Assembly: GCF_001984055.1 (NCBI RefSeq)
Contig: NZ_LYVO01000018.1
Location: 32,819-96,818 of the forward strand
Origin: Variovorax sp. KK3
Lineage (GTDB): Bacteria > Pseudomonadota > Gammaproteobacteria > Burkholderiales > Burkholderiaceae_C
Direction of reading: 5' to 3'
Length of the DNA stretch: 64,000 nucleotides
In this document: in pieces, positions 56,606 through 64,000 of the stretch
How positions within the stretch are numbered: position 1 is the stretch's first letter
Layout of the letters: each line of letters starts with the position of its first letter
Notes under the pieces: model-generated
What the model was told of the DNA's origin: nothing
Databases searched by the model: none
The model's input: the letters and a program-made list of their open reading frames with translations, nothing else
Program-made: the position numbers and the translations under genes

Positions 56606-57439
56606 ATGACCGACACCACATCTCCCTCTGCCACCGACCTGCCCGACCGCCTGCCCCGCCGCGTGCGCCATGCGTTGCGCTTCCGCCGGCTCGAGGTGCG
56701 CGCCACCGAGCGCGTAACGCCGCACCTGGTGCGCATCACGCTCGGCGGCGACCAGCTCGAAGGCTTTGCCAGCCCCGGCTTCGACGACCACGCCAAGCTT
56801 TTCTTTCCCGACGAGCAGACCGGCCAGCTGACGCTGCCCACCGCCGGCCCCGACGGCCCGGTGTGGCCCCCTGGCGGCAAGCCCGCGATGCGCGACTACA
56901 CCCCGCTGAACCACGACGCCGCGGCCGGCACGTTGCAGTTCGACTTCGCACTGCACGAAGCCGGCCCCGCCACTCGCTGGGCCGAGCGCGCCCGCGTCGG
57001 CGACATCCTCGGCGTGGGCGGGCCGCGCGGCTCCTTCATCGTGCCGACCGGCTTCGATTGGCACCTGCTGATTGGCGACGACACCGCGTTGCCGGCCATC
57101 TCGCGCCGGCTGGCCGAGCTGCCGGAAGGCGCACGTGCCGTGGTGCTGGCCGAGGTCGACGGCGAATCCGACCGCATTACGCTGCCGACCCGCGCACGGC
57201 TCGATCTGCACTGGGTCCATCGCGGGAGCGCGGCGGACGCCCATCCGCTGCTGGACAGGCTGCGGTCACTCACCCTTCCGGCCGGCGATTTCCACGCCTG
57301 GATCGCCTGCGAATCGGCCGCCGCCAAGGCCCTACGTGTTTTCCTGGTGGACGAGCGCGGCGCCAATCCCAAGTGGATTCGCGCCTCGGGCTACTGGCGA
57401 CGCGGCACGGCGGCCACCCACGATACCCACGAGGACTGA
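56606..57439 (+). CDS. yqjH: Siderophore-interacting protein / NADPH-dependent ferric reductase (YqjH-like)
   Basis: A 277-residue SIP-family flavoprotein that reduces ferric siderophores in the cytoplasm. The FAD-binding domain has AMRDYTPLNHD (R96-x-Y-T), a family hallmark, and GVGGPRGSFIVP. The C-terminal SIP domain contains LLIGDDTALPAISRRLAELP and WIACESAAAKALRVFLVDER. It is translated just after the PadR regulator, giving a self-contained metal-responsive unit. Confidence 0.92.
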   Translation: MTDTTSPSATDLPDRLPRRVRHALRFRRLEVRATERVTPHLVRITLGGDQLEGFASPGFDDHAKLFFPDEQTGQLTLPTAGPDGPVWPPGGKPAMRDYTPLNHDAAAGTLQFDFALHEAGPATRWAERARVGDILGVGGPRGSFIVPTGFDWHLLIGDDTALPAISRRLAELPEGARAVVLAEVDGESDRITLPTRARLDLHWVHRGSAADAHPLLDRLRSLTLPAGDFHAWIACESAAAKALRVFLVDERGANPKWIRASGYWRRGTAATHDTHED

Positions 57440-57500
57440 GACGCTAGCGGGCTAGCCCCGCGTCGCGCAACTGGCCGAACGCGCTATGCCGCGCGACGGT

Positions 57501-57547
57501 TTGACACCCCCACTCTGCAACACCAGAATTTAAGTTTGAATACTTAA
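57501..57547 (+). promoter_or_regulatory. Sigma-70 promoter with overlapping inverted repeat
   Basis: TTGACA (57501-57506), a 17-nt spacer and CAGAAT (57524-57529) form a good promoter. TTAAGT-N6-ACTTAA (57530-57547), a perfect 6-bp dyad, follows directly and would cover the start site. This suggests repression by an unidentified regulator. Confidence 0.55.
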
Positions 57548-57556
57548 GGACTAGTG

Positions 57557-58090
57557 ATGATGGCGGGGGGCTCTCTGATGAACGTCGGACTCGCGAATTG
57601 GCAGTTGCTCGCCCTGGTCGCGGGGGTGCTGCTGCTGTTCCTGGTGATGTGGATGGCCTGGGCCCGGCTCGCCGAGCGGCGCGAGACCGAGCGCCGGATC
57701 GCCGCCGCGCGCGTGCGCTCGGGCCACGTGCCGCTGGAGATTCCCACCGTGCGCGGCAGCCTCAACCAGGCCGACGACGCGGCGCCCGACACCCTGCCCG
57801 AGTGGTTCATCCAGGGCAAGGGCGAGCACTCCATCGTCGACGAGCAACCGCGCATCCGCGTGCGCTACGTCGATCCCAACGGCCGCAAGGCCGAATGCAC
57901 CATGCAGGTCCAGCACCTGGATATCCAGAAAAAGGTGCTCACCGGCCACGGCGAGATGCCCGGCGACATGTACCGCATCCCCCTGCACGCCATCACCGGC
58001 GCCCGCATCGCCGAATCGGGCCAGCGCTTCAACATCGACACTTGGGTGGACGCCGTGCGCGTGGCGCGGCGGCGGCGCGGGCAGGTTTGA
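57557..58090 (+). CDS. Membrane-anchored protein of unknown function
   Basis: A 177-residue protein I do not recognise. One N-terminal transmembrane helix (NWQLLALVAGVLLLFLVMWM) is followed by a charged linker and a soluble C-terminal domain of about 80 residues (QPRIRVRYVDPNGRKAECTM onward). That domain has alternating strands and a basic end, RVARRRRGQV. Its pattern loosely recalls WYL-like ligand-binding modules. Start codons GTG 57554, ATG 57557 and ATG 57560 are all possible; AAGGA at 57546-57550 fits the ATGs best. It is monocistronic. Confidence 0.75.
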   Translation: MMAGGSLMNVGLANWQLLALVAGVLLLFLVMWMAWARLAERRETERRIAAARVRSGHVPLEIPTVRGSLNQADDAAPDTLPEWFIQGKGEHSIVDEQPRIRVRYVDPNGRKAECTMQVQHLDIQKKVLTGHGEMPGDMYRIPLHAITGARIAESGQRFNIDTWVDAVRVARRRRGQV

Positions 58091-58171
58091 GTTCGAAGGC
58101 ACCTGCTCCCTCCTCTTGCTTCCAGCTTCCCGCGAGCCGCGCGTGCATGCTTGTCTTGCATTTGAATCCCC

Positions 58172-58187
58172 GTATAAAATTTTATAC
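58172..58187. promoter_or_regulatory. Operator/promoter of the toxin-antitoxin pair
   Basis: GTATAAAATTTTATAC is a perfect 16-bp palindrome 11 nt upstream of the toxin gene. It includes a -10-like TATAAA (58173-58178), with TTGTCT (58151-58156) 16 nt upstream as -35. Binding of the antitoxin, alone or in complex, would block transcription. Confidence 0.7.
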
Positions 58188-58198
58188 AGGGAGAAAAG

Positions 58199-58537
58199 AT
58201 GGAAGACAAAGAGATTCGCTGGGTTGGATCGTCGTACGAAGATCTGCTTGGGTTTCCAGCAAGCCCGCGTCGGGAAGCCGGCTTCGAGCTGCGAAAGGTG
58301 CAGGGTGGACTCGATCCGTCGGATTGGAAGCCATTCAATGAGGTCGGCCCCGGCACAAAGGAAATCCGCCTGCGGGACGCCAATGGCATTTATCGCGTGA
58401 TGTACGTTGCAAGGTTCGAGGAAGCCATCTACGTCCTGCATTGCTTCCAGAAAAAGACGCAGACGACCAGCCGGCAGGACAAGGACATCGCAGCGGCGCG
58501 CTACCGTGCGGTGGCCGCAGGAAGGACACCAAGATGA
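58199..58537 (+). CDS. HigB-type toxin (RelE/ParE superfamily, phage Gp49-like)
   Basis: A 112-residue protein of the Gp49-like (DUF891) family, mRNA interferases of the RelE/HigB type. Typical blocks are GPGTKEIRLRDANGIYRVMY and VLHCFQKKTQTTSRQDKDIA. AGGGAG upstream supports the ATG at 58199. The toxin gene precedes the antitoxin, the order usual for higBA. It overlaps the antitoxin gene by 4 nt (ATGA). Confidence 0.88.
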   Translation: MEDKEIRWVGSSYEDLLGFPASPRREAGFELRKVQGGLDPSDWKPFNEVGPGTKEIRLRDANGIYRVMYVARFEEAIYVLHCFQKKTQTTSRQDKDIAAARYRAVAAGRTPR

Positions 58538-58869
58538 TCAACATCGATACCGACATTCGCCATGTCACTCGGCCGGGCGCCAATCTTTTTCGCGAGCTGG
58601 GTTTTTCGCCCGAAGAAGCCAGGCGCCTGCAGGCTGCGTCCCGGAAACAGATCAACGACACGAAGGTGCTCAAGCAGCAGTTGATGGACGAACTCTCGGC
58701 CTGGATCACCGCGCACGACCTGAAGCAGGCGGAGGCCGCCGAAATCCTCATGGTGTCGCGCCCGCGCGTGTCCGACGTGGTGAACCGGAAAACCGCCAAG
58801 TTCACCATCGACACGCTGGTTGAAATGCTGAGCCGGATCGGCAAACCCGTGAGGCTGGCCATCGGCTGA
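58534..58869 (+). CDS. HigA-type antitoxin, XRE family
   Basis: A 111-residue DNA-binding antitoxin. The Cro/C1-type helix-turn-helix is [20 protein letters not shown], followed by [17 protein letters not shown], a highly conserved HigA-like tail. The N-terminus [20 protein letters not shown] includes a linker that should contact the toxin. The start at 58534 overlaps the toxin stop. It probably binds the palindrome at 58172-58187. Confidence 0.9.
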   Translation: MINIDTDIRHVTRPGANLFRELGFSPEEARRLQAASRKQINDTKVLKQQLMDELSAWITAHDLKQAEAAEILMVSRPRVSDVVNRKTAKFTIDTLVEMLSRIGKPVRLAIG

Positions 58870-58954
58870 CGCGCATTGCCGCGATGGCCATCGCGTTCTT
58901 TATGATGCAGGGCCCGCCGCACCGCCGGCCGCGCCTTCGCATCCGTTCCGCTTG

Positions 58955-61585
58955 ATGACCCTCCCCGCGACAGCCCCTCACACGCCCATGATGGCCCAAT
59001 ATTTGGGCTTGAAAGCGAACCATCCCGACACGCTGCTCTTCTACCGGATGGGCGATTTCTACGAGCTGTTCTATGCCGACGCCGAGAAGGCCTCGCGCCT
59101 GCTCGACATCACGCTGACGCAGCGGGGCCAGTCGGCCGGGCAGCCGGTGGTGATGTGCGGCGTGCCCTTCCACTCGGTCGACACCTACCTGGCGCGGCTG
59201 ATCAAGCTGGGCGAATCGGTGGCGATCTGCGAGCAGGTCGGCGAGGTGGGCGCAGCCAAGGGGCCGGTGGAGCGCAAGGTGGTGCGGGTGGTCACGCCCG
59301 GCACTCTCACCGATTCCGAACTGCTGCAGGACAAGAGCGATTCGCTGCTGCTGGCCGTGCATGCCGGCCCACGCAACTTCTGCGGCCTGGCGTGGCTCAG
59401 CGTCACCGGCGCCGAGCTGCGGCTGGCCGAATGCCCGACCGATGCGTTGGAAGCCTGGATCGCGCGCATCGCGCCGAGCGAGCTGCTCTACAGTGCCGAG
59501 GTCACGCCCGGTTTCGAGCAGCGGCTGAAGGGTGCGCGCAACGGCAGCGCCTTCACGCTGTCGGTACGGCCCGCGTGGCAGTTCGACGGCGGCCTCGGCG
59601 AGCGCAAGCTGTGCGAGCAGTTGGGCAGCGGCAGCCTCGCGGCTTGGGGCGCCGAATCGCTTGCCAATGCGCATGCGGCCGCGGCCGCGCTGCTCGGCTA
59701 TGCGGAACACACGCAGGGCCGCGCGCTATCGCACGTGCAGCGGCTCTCGGTCGAACGCGACGGCGAACTGATCGAGCTGCCGCCCACCACGCGCCGCAAC
59801 CTGGAGCTGGTGCAGACCCTGCGCGGCGAGGATTCACCGACGCTCTTCTCGCTGCTCGACACCTGCATGACCGGCATGGGCAGCCGCGCGCTCAAGCGCT
59901 GGATGCTGGCGCCGCGGCGCGATCGTGCCGATGCGCAGGCACGGCTCGAAGCGATCGCTGCCTTGCAGACGGCACCTTCCGGCGCCACCGCGACGCCCTG
60001 GCGCGCGCTGCGCGAGCGCCTGAAGAACACCAGCGACGTGGAGCGGATCGCCGCGCGCATCGCCCTGCGCCAGGTTCGGCCGCGCGAGCTGCTGGCGCTG
60101 CGCATGGCGCTGGCCAAGGCCGAGGAACTGGCACCGGCGCTGTCGACGGCCGATGCCGCGCTGCTGGCGCAGATGGCCGCGCAACTCGCGCCGCCGCCGG
60201 GTTGCGTCGAGCTGCTGGCGGCCGCCATCCACCCCGAGCCGTCTGCCCTGGTACGCGACGGCGGCGTGATCGCGAACGGGCACGATGCCGAGCTCGACGA
60301 GCTGCGCGCCATCAGCGAGAACAGCGACGCCTTCCTGCTGCAGATGGAGGCCAGCGAGCGCGAGCGCACCGGCATCACGAACCTGCGGGTGCAGTTCAAC
60401 CGCGTGCACGGCTTCTACATCGAGGTCACGCAGAGCGCGCTGTCGAAAGTGCCCGACAACTATCGCCGCCGCCAGACGCTGAAGAACGCCGAGCGCTTCA
60501 TCACGCCCGAGCTGAAGGCCTTCGAGGACAAGGCACTGTCGGCGCAAGACCGCTCGCTGGCGCGCGAAAAATGGCTCTACGAGCAGTTGCTCGATGTCTT
60601 GCAGGCCTCGGTGCCCGCCCTCACCCGCCTGGCCGGCGCATTGGCCGCGCTCGATGCGCTGTGCGCCCTCGCAGAGCGGTCGCACACGCTGCACTGGCGC
60701 GCGCCCAGTTTCGTCGGCCACCCGTGCATCGAGATCGAGCAGGGCCGCCATCCGGTGGTGGAAGCGCGGCTGGCCGAAAAATCATCGGGCGCGTTCATTG
60801 CGAACGACACCCGCATGGGGCCCCAACAACGCATGCAGGTGATCACCGGCCCCAACATGGGCGGCAAGTCGACCTACATGCGGCAGGTGGCGATCATCGT
60901 GCTGCTGGCCTCGATCGGTTCGCACGTGCCGGCCGCCGCCTGCCGGCTGGGGCCCGTCGACGCCATTCACACCCGGATTGGCGCGGCGGACGACCTGGCC
61001 AATGCGCAATCGACCTTCATGCTCGAGATGACCGAGGCCGCGCAGATCCTGCATGGCGCCACCGCGCACTCGCTGGTGCTCATGGACGAGATCGGCCGCG
61101 GCACCAGCACCTTCGACGGCCTCGCGCTGGCCGCCGGCATCGCGGCGCAGCTGCACGACCGCACGCGCGCCTTCACCCTGTTCGCGACCCACTACTTCGA
61201 ACTGACCGAGTTCCCGGCCAACCACCATGGCGCGGTCAACATGCACGTGAGCGCCACCGAGGCGGGCCGCGACATCGTGTTCCTGCACGAGATGCAGCCC
61301 GGCCCGGCCAGCAAGAGTTACGGCATCCAGGTCGCGCGCCTGGCCGGCATGCCGGCCGCGGTGGTCAACCATGCGCGCCAGGCGCTCGAAGCGCTCGAGA
61401 GCCAACAGCAGCAGACGCGCGCGCAAGTCGACCTGTTCGCACCGCCGCCGGAAGCGCAGGCACCGGCGGTGAGCGCCGTAGAATCCGCGCTGACCGCGCT
61501 CGACCCCGACACCATGAGCCCGCGCGACGCGCTCGAAGCCCTCTACACACTCAAAAAACTTCACGCGCGCGAACACGGGGCGTGA
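58955..61585 (+). CDS. mutS: DNA mismatch repair protein MutS
   Basis: Mismatch-recognition ATPase of 876 residues. The mismatch-wedging motif F35-Y-E37 is in [10 protein letters not shown]. The clamp and lever domains include [20 protein letters not shown]. The ATPase has Walker [13 protein letters not shown], Walker [16 protein letters not shown] and the helix-turn-helix dimer region near the end. A TTG directly before the ATG is a possible alternative start. No mutL is nearby. It lies 85 nt after the toxin-antitoxin pair. Confidence 0.97.
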   Translation: MTLPATAPHTPMMAQYLGLKANHPDTLLFYRMGDFYELFYADAEKASRLLDITLTQRGQSAGQPVVMCGVPFHSVDTYLARLIKLGESVAICEQVGEVGAAKGPVERKVVRVVTPGTLTDSELLQDKSDSLLLAVHAGPRNFCGLAWLSVTGAELRLAECPTDALEAWIARIAPSELLYSAEVTPGFEQRLKGARNGSAFTLSVRPAWQFDGGLGERKLCEQLGSGSLAAWGAESLANAHAAAAALLGYAEHTQGRALSHVQRLSVERDGELIELPPTTRRNLELVQTLRGEDSPTLFSLLDTCMTGMGSRALKRWMLAPRRDRADAQARLEAIAALQTAPSGATATPWRALRERLKNTSDVERIAARIALRQVRPRELLALRMALAKAEELAPALSTADAALLAQMAAQLAPPPGCVELLAAAIHPEPSALVRDGGVIANGHDAELDELRAISENSDAFLLQMEASERERTGITNLRVQFNRVHGFYIEVTQSALSKVPDNYRRRQTLKNAERFITPELKAFEDKALSAQDRSLAREKWLYEQLLDVLQASVPALTRLAGALAALDALCALAERSHTLHWRAPSFVGHPCIEIEQGRHPVVEARLAEKSSGAFIANDTRMGPQQRMQVITGPNMGGKSTYMRQVAIIVLLASIGSHVPAAACRLGPVDAIHTRIGAADDLANAQSTFMLEMTEAAQILHGATAHSLVLMDEIGRGTSTFDGLALAAGIAAQLHDRTRAFTLFATHYFELTEFPANHHGAVNMHVSATEAGRDIVFLHEMQPGPASKSYGIQVARLAGMPAAVVNHARQALEALESQQQQTRAQVDLFAPPPEAQAPAVSAVESALTALDPDTMSPRDALEALYTLKKLHAREHGA

Positions 61586-61608
61586 CCCGTTCCGCGCCAG
61601 ACGACCTC

Positions 61609-62448
61609 ATGACGTACTGCGTAGGCATCAAACTCAACGCCGGCCTGGTGTTCCTCTCCGACTCCCGCACCAACGCGGGCGTGGACCACATCAGCACCTT
61701 CCGCAAGATGATCGTCTACGAGCAGCCGAACGACCGCGTGATGGTGCTGCTGTCGGCCGGCAACCTGAGCATTTCGCAGTCGGTGCGCGAGATCCTTCAG
61801 ATCGAAGAACTGCACGAAGTGCGCGAAGACGGCGAAGAGAGCCAGCCCATCACGATCTGGAACGCCAAGAGCATGTTCGATGCCGCGCGCGTGCTGGGCT
61901 CGGCGGTGCGCCACGTCTACGACCGCGATGCCGAGGCGCTCAAGCATGCAGGGCTGGAGTTCAACGTCTCCTTCATCTTCGGCGGGCAGGTCAAGGGCGA
62001 GGGCATGCGCCTGTTCCTGGTCTATGCGGCCGGCAACTTCATCGAAGCGACCAGCGAGACGCCCTACTTCCAGGTCGGCGAATCCAAATACGGCAAGCCC
62101 GTGCTCGACCGCGTGCTCACGCCCGACACACCGCTCGACGAAGCCGCCAAGTGCGCGCTGGTGTCGATGGACTCGACCATGAAGTCCAACCTCTCGGTCG
62201 GCCTGCCGCTGGACCTGGTGGTGTACGAGGCCAACCGGCTCGAGACCGACAAGGTGGTCTGCATCGACGCCGACAACCCCTACTACCGCATGGTGCACAA
62301 CAGCTGGGGCCAGAAACTTCGCGAAGTATTCGACAGCATTGAAGACCCGGTCTGGGACGACACCTACGCCGAGCACCCGCTGAAGATGCCGGCCACGCGC
62401 CACAGCCCGCTGCGCAAGATCTCGACGCCCGAGGAAAAGCTCATCTAG
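61609..62448 (+). CDS. Anbu proteasome-like peptidase (BPH)
   Basis: A 279-residue member of the bacterial proteasome homologue (Anbu) family. After Met removal the N-terminal nucleophile would be Thr1 (MTYCVGIKLNAGLVFLSDSR), with D17, R19 and a lysine at about 32 (STFRKM) matching the T1/D17/R19/K33 proteasome site. Anbu assembles as open helical rings. It starts 23 nt after mutS and may be cotranscribed. The genes normally found with anbu (circularly permuted ATP-grasp, alpha-E, transglutaminase) are absent. Confidence 0.9.
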   Translation: MTYCVGIKLNAGLVFLSDSRTNAGVDHISTFRKMIVYEQPNDRVMVLLSAGNLSISQSVREILQIEELHEVREDGEESQPITIWNAKSMFDAARVLGSAVRHVYDRDAEALKHAGLEFNVSFIFGGQVKGEGMRLFLVYAAGNFIEATSETPYFQVGESKYGKPVLDRVLTPDTPLDEAAKCALVSMDSTMKSNLSVGLPLDLVVYEANRLETDKVVCIDADNPYYRMVHNSWGQKLREVFDSIEDPVWDDTYAEHPLKMPATRHSPLRKISTPEEKLI

Positions 62449-62454
62449 CTTTCC

Positions 62455-62474
62455 CCTGCCGCGGCCCCGGCGGG
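62455..62474 (+). terminator. Weak terminator after anbu
   Basis: CCTGCCG/CGGCGGG (7 pairs, one T-G) with loop CGGCCC begins 6 nt past the stop and is followed by CGTTTGC. The T-run is short. Confidence 0.4.
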
Positions 62475-62789
62475 CGTTTGCACAAAGGATTAACCCGACG
62501 GGGATCAATCCTGCGAGCCAACGGGCCAACCCCCTCTGAACGGCACGCCATCCACGACGGCGCATGCGTAGAGCCACGGATTTTCCCGACGCATGGTCCC
62601 ACGCGGATGCCCGGGCGGTACCACGCACCTGATCCTCACGGTTGATTCCTCGGGCGCCACATTCTTGGCTCCTCCGGGCCTATTTGCTCGCGGCTCAAAA
62701 AGCAAAACTGGACACAAGCTGGTGATGGCGCGAGACCCACCACGCAGCTCGATTCCAGAACCGTCTCGCGTGGACCCAGGAGCTTCGCC
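62475..62789. other. Intergenic stretch, no gene recognised
   Basis: No convincing coding frame, RNA gene or repeat. A plus frame at 62593-62793 (66 codons) has no ribosome-binding site or recognisable protein. The last 30 nt hold CAGGAG for the next gene. A promoter for that gene should be here, but I cannot point to one. Confidence 0.5.
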
Positions 62790-63287
62790 GTGATAAGTAC
62801 CCCGCTCGAGACTGAAGTCATGCAGCGCGCATTGCATGAGATCGATCAGTTGCTCCATGCATTGCAGGAACCGGCCAAGGCACATCGATGCCTGCCGTAC
62901 GACGACTCCCTCCCCCTTCCTTTCGACAGACCGGACGCCGGGCAATCACCGGCGCCGAGTGCCGTGTACTTCTGCCTCACGTCTGCCAGCGCGCTGCTCG
63001 AGGTGAGCCGTTCGCTGCTGGGGCACCTCGGCGCGCTGCCGGGGGATCATCGCCCCGCCAGCTGGATCGCGCTGAGCGAGGCCTCCAAGGCGGCCGGGCA
63101 ATCGGCCTTCCTCGCCTCGGTGATGCTGAACGCACCCACTGCACGGGATCTCGATTCGACGTTGCAGCAAAGTGCCTGGGCCGGCACGCAGGTCTACACG
63201 CCCGTCACCGCACGGCCCCGGCGCAATCCGATCGGCGTACGCGTCAAGACCAAGCTTCGAAGTTTCTTCGGCGCCATCGCCGCCTAG
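62790..63287 (+). CDS. Hypothetical protein, 165 residues
   Basis: I do not recognise a family. Translation is proposed from GTG at 62790 (VISTPLETEVMQRAL) because CAGGAG lies 9 nt upstream; an ATG at 62820 is the alternative. The N-terminal half has an amphipathic helix (QRALHEIDQLLHALQEPAKA). The middle is a mostly helical segment with several Ser/Ala (VYFCLTSASALLEVSRSLLG). The C-terminus is basic (RPRRNPIGVRVKTKLRSFFG). No signal peptide or transmembrane segment is clear. Third-position GC is high, in keeping with a real gene. Confidence 0.6.
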   Translation: MISTPLETEVMQRALHEIDQLLHALQEPAKAHRCLPYDDSLPLPFDRPDAGQSPAPSAVYFCLTSASALLEVSRSLLGHLGALPGDHRPASWIALSEASKAAGQSAFLASVMLNAPTARDLDSTLQQSAWAGTQVYTPVTARPRRNPIGVRVKTKLRSFFGAIAA

Positions 63288-63577
63288 CGCGTACCCCCTG
63301 ATCGGCATCGCAGCAGGCCTGCGAGGAGGAAGGCGGCACGTGGGCGTTCTCGCCGAGGACGAAGAGGCTGTCGCTGCAATCCTGCTGATGTCGATCACCG
63401 GCCACCTCAGGCCCCACGCATGGAGCAGGGTCGAGCACGGTTGACGTGCCATATCCCGCCAGCCTCTCTCCGAGAGCAGACGCTCCCCTTCCACCCCCCT
63501 TCGTCGAGTTCTTTGTTGCGCTTCATGCGGCGCAAGGGACTTCTTTTGCCCAAACAGATTGATTCAGGAGATTCGGT
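63288..63577. other. Intergenic stretch, no gene recognised
   Basis: A 290-nt gap with no convincing coding frame. A 90-codon plus frame (63172-63444) overlaps the previous gene and lacks a ribosome-binding site. AGGAG at 63566-63570 belongs to the lipoprotein gene. Confidence 0.5.
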
Positions 63578-64000
63578 GTGAGAAAGATCGACAAACATGC
63601 GCTTCTGCTCTTCGTCGCGGCCGGTGCGCTCGCGGGCTGTGGAGGTGGCGGCAGCGGCGCCAGCGGTGGCTTCGGTGTCTCGCAATCAGGCGGCGATTCG
63701 CTGCCCGCGTCGCAGACCCCGACGGAACCCACACCGGCCACTGACACGGTTCCGGGCAAGGAAGGCCAGCCACTCAGGAAACTCGATGCCAGCTGGATCA
63801 AGGTCGCCAACGAAGACCAGCAGTTCACGCTGTCCGCACCCGCGGTGGTGCAGTACGGCGCCAACTCGACATTCGCCAGCAAACAGATGACCGGCCGCGT
63901 CGCCTGCAGCAACGCCAGCTTCGGCGACCCCCTGCCCTACGTGGCGAAGGCGTGCTACGTGCAGCAGCAGGCCGCCACGACGACGCCTCCACCGCCACCC
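63578..64000 (+). CDS. Putative lipoprotein (3' end off window)
   Basis: Open to the window edge, 141 codons visible from GTG at 63578 with AGGAG 7 nt upstream. The N-terminus VRKIDKHALLLFVAAGALAG followed by Cys is a lipoprotein signal with lipobox LAGC. A Gly/Ser-rich linker and a Thr/Pro linker follow. The visible domain contains LDASWIKVANEDQQFTLSAP and VQYGANSTFASKQMTGRVAC. It ends in a Thr/Pro run. It is likely surface or outer-membrane anchored; function unknown. Confidence 0.75.
   Translation, partial: MRKIDKHALLLFVAAGALAGCGGGGSGASGGFGVSQSGGDSLPASQTPTEPTPATDTVPGKEGQPLRKLDASWIKVANEDQQFTLSAPAVVQYGANSTFASKQMTGRVACSNASFGDPLPYVAKACYVQQQAATTTPPPPP

Noticed and set aside
63172..63444. A 90-codon plus-strand frame after the hypothetical gene
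   Set aside because: It overlaps the 62790-63287 gene in another frame, has no ribosome-binding site, and shows no protein-like pattern.

Overview
The window is high-GC chromosomal DNA from a betaproteobacterium, most likely a Comamonadaceae member close to Variovorax. This rests on gene order (tpiA-secG-tRNA-Leu-nuoA...H), three Bug-family periplasmic binding proteins, and the nasA/ybiB/cobA arrangement. Genus is inference. No prophage, IS element, CRISPR array or rRNA is visible.

Layout. 1-10059 (minus strand) holds the start of the respiratory complex I operon (nuoA to a truncated nuoH), preceded by tRNA-Leu(GAG), secG, tpiA and a zinc-free quinone oxidoreductase. 10138-12910 holds pnp and rpsO with a terminator and a long pnp leader hairpin. 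13017-17944 holds an aminotransferase, a branched-chain-amino-acid-type binding protein, a small Hsp20, an alpha/beta hydrolase and tsaD.

18029-34827 is a complete nitrate assimilation island: a NIT-ANTAR regulator, the nrtA-nrtB-nrtD ABC importer, a divergent second ANTAR regulator with P-box-like nitrate-sensor motifs, the NarK transporter, a membrane-anchored PP2C/Ser-Thr kinase fusion, nirB-nirD nitrite reductase, nasA nitrate reductase, ybiB and cobA (siroheme supply for NirB). Upstream of nrtA and of narK I read a sigma-54 -24/-12 element. Each is followed, at the predicted transcript 5' end, by a hairpin with an AACGNN hexaloop, the loop type recognised by ANTAR proteins. The nrtA leader then has an intrinsic terminator. 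This predicts nitrogen-limitation-driven initiation plus nitrate-controlled antitermination on two transcripts, and is the most interesting part of the window.

34925-48863 is mostly housekeeping: a sterol-desaturase-like protein, a BaiN-like flavoprotein, rpsU, yqeY, a Nudix hydrolase, an Hsp70-like protein, pmbA, yjgA, mog, cysE, trmJ, suhB, a FUSC transporter and an MscS channel.

48909-64000 is more accessory: a LysR/Bug pair, a MarR/Bug/Bug/sulfatase locus, AraC-GyrI, a PadR (YqjI-like)/siderophore-interacting protein operon, a membrane protein of unknown function, a HigBA-type toxin-antitoxin pair, mutS, an orphan Anbu proteasome-like protease, a short unknown gene and a truncated lipoprotein gene. 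Palindromic repeats built on CCCTCTCCC occur at 30141-30240 and 42687-42722; the first supplies the ribosome-binding region of nasA.
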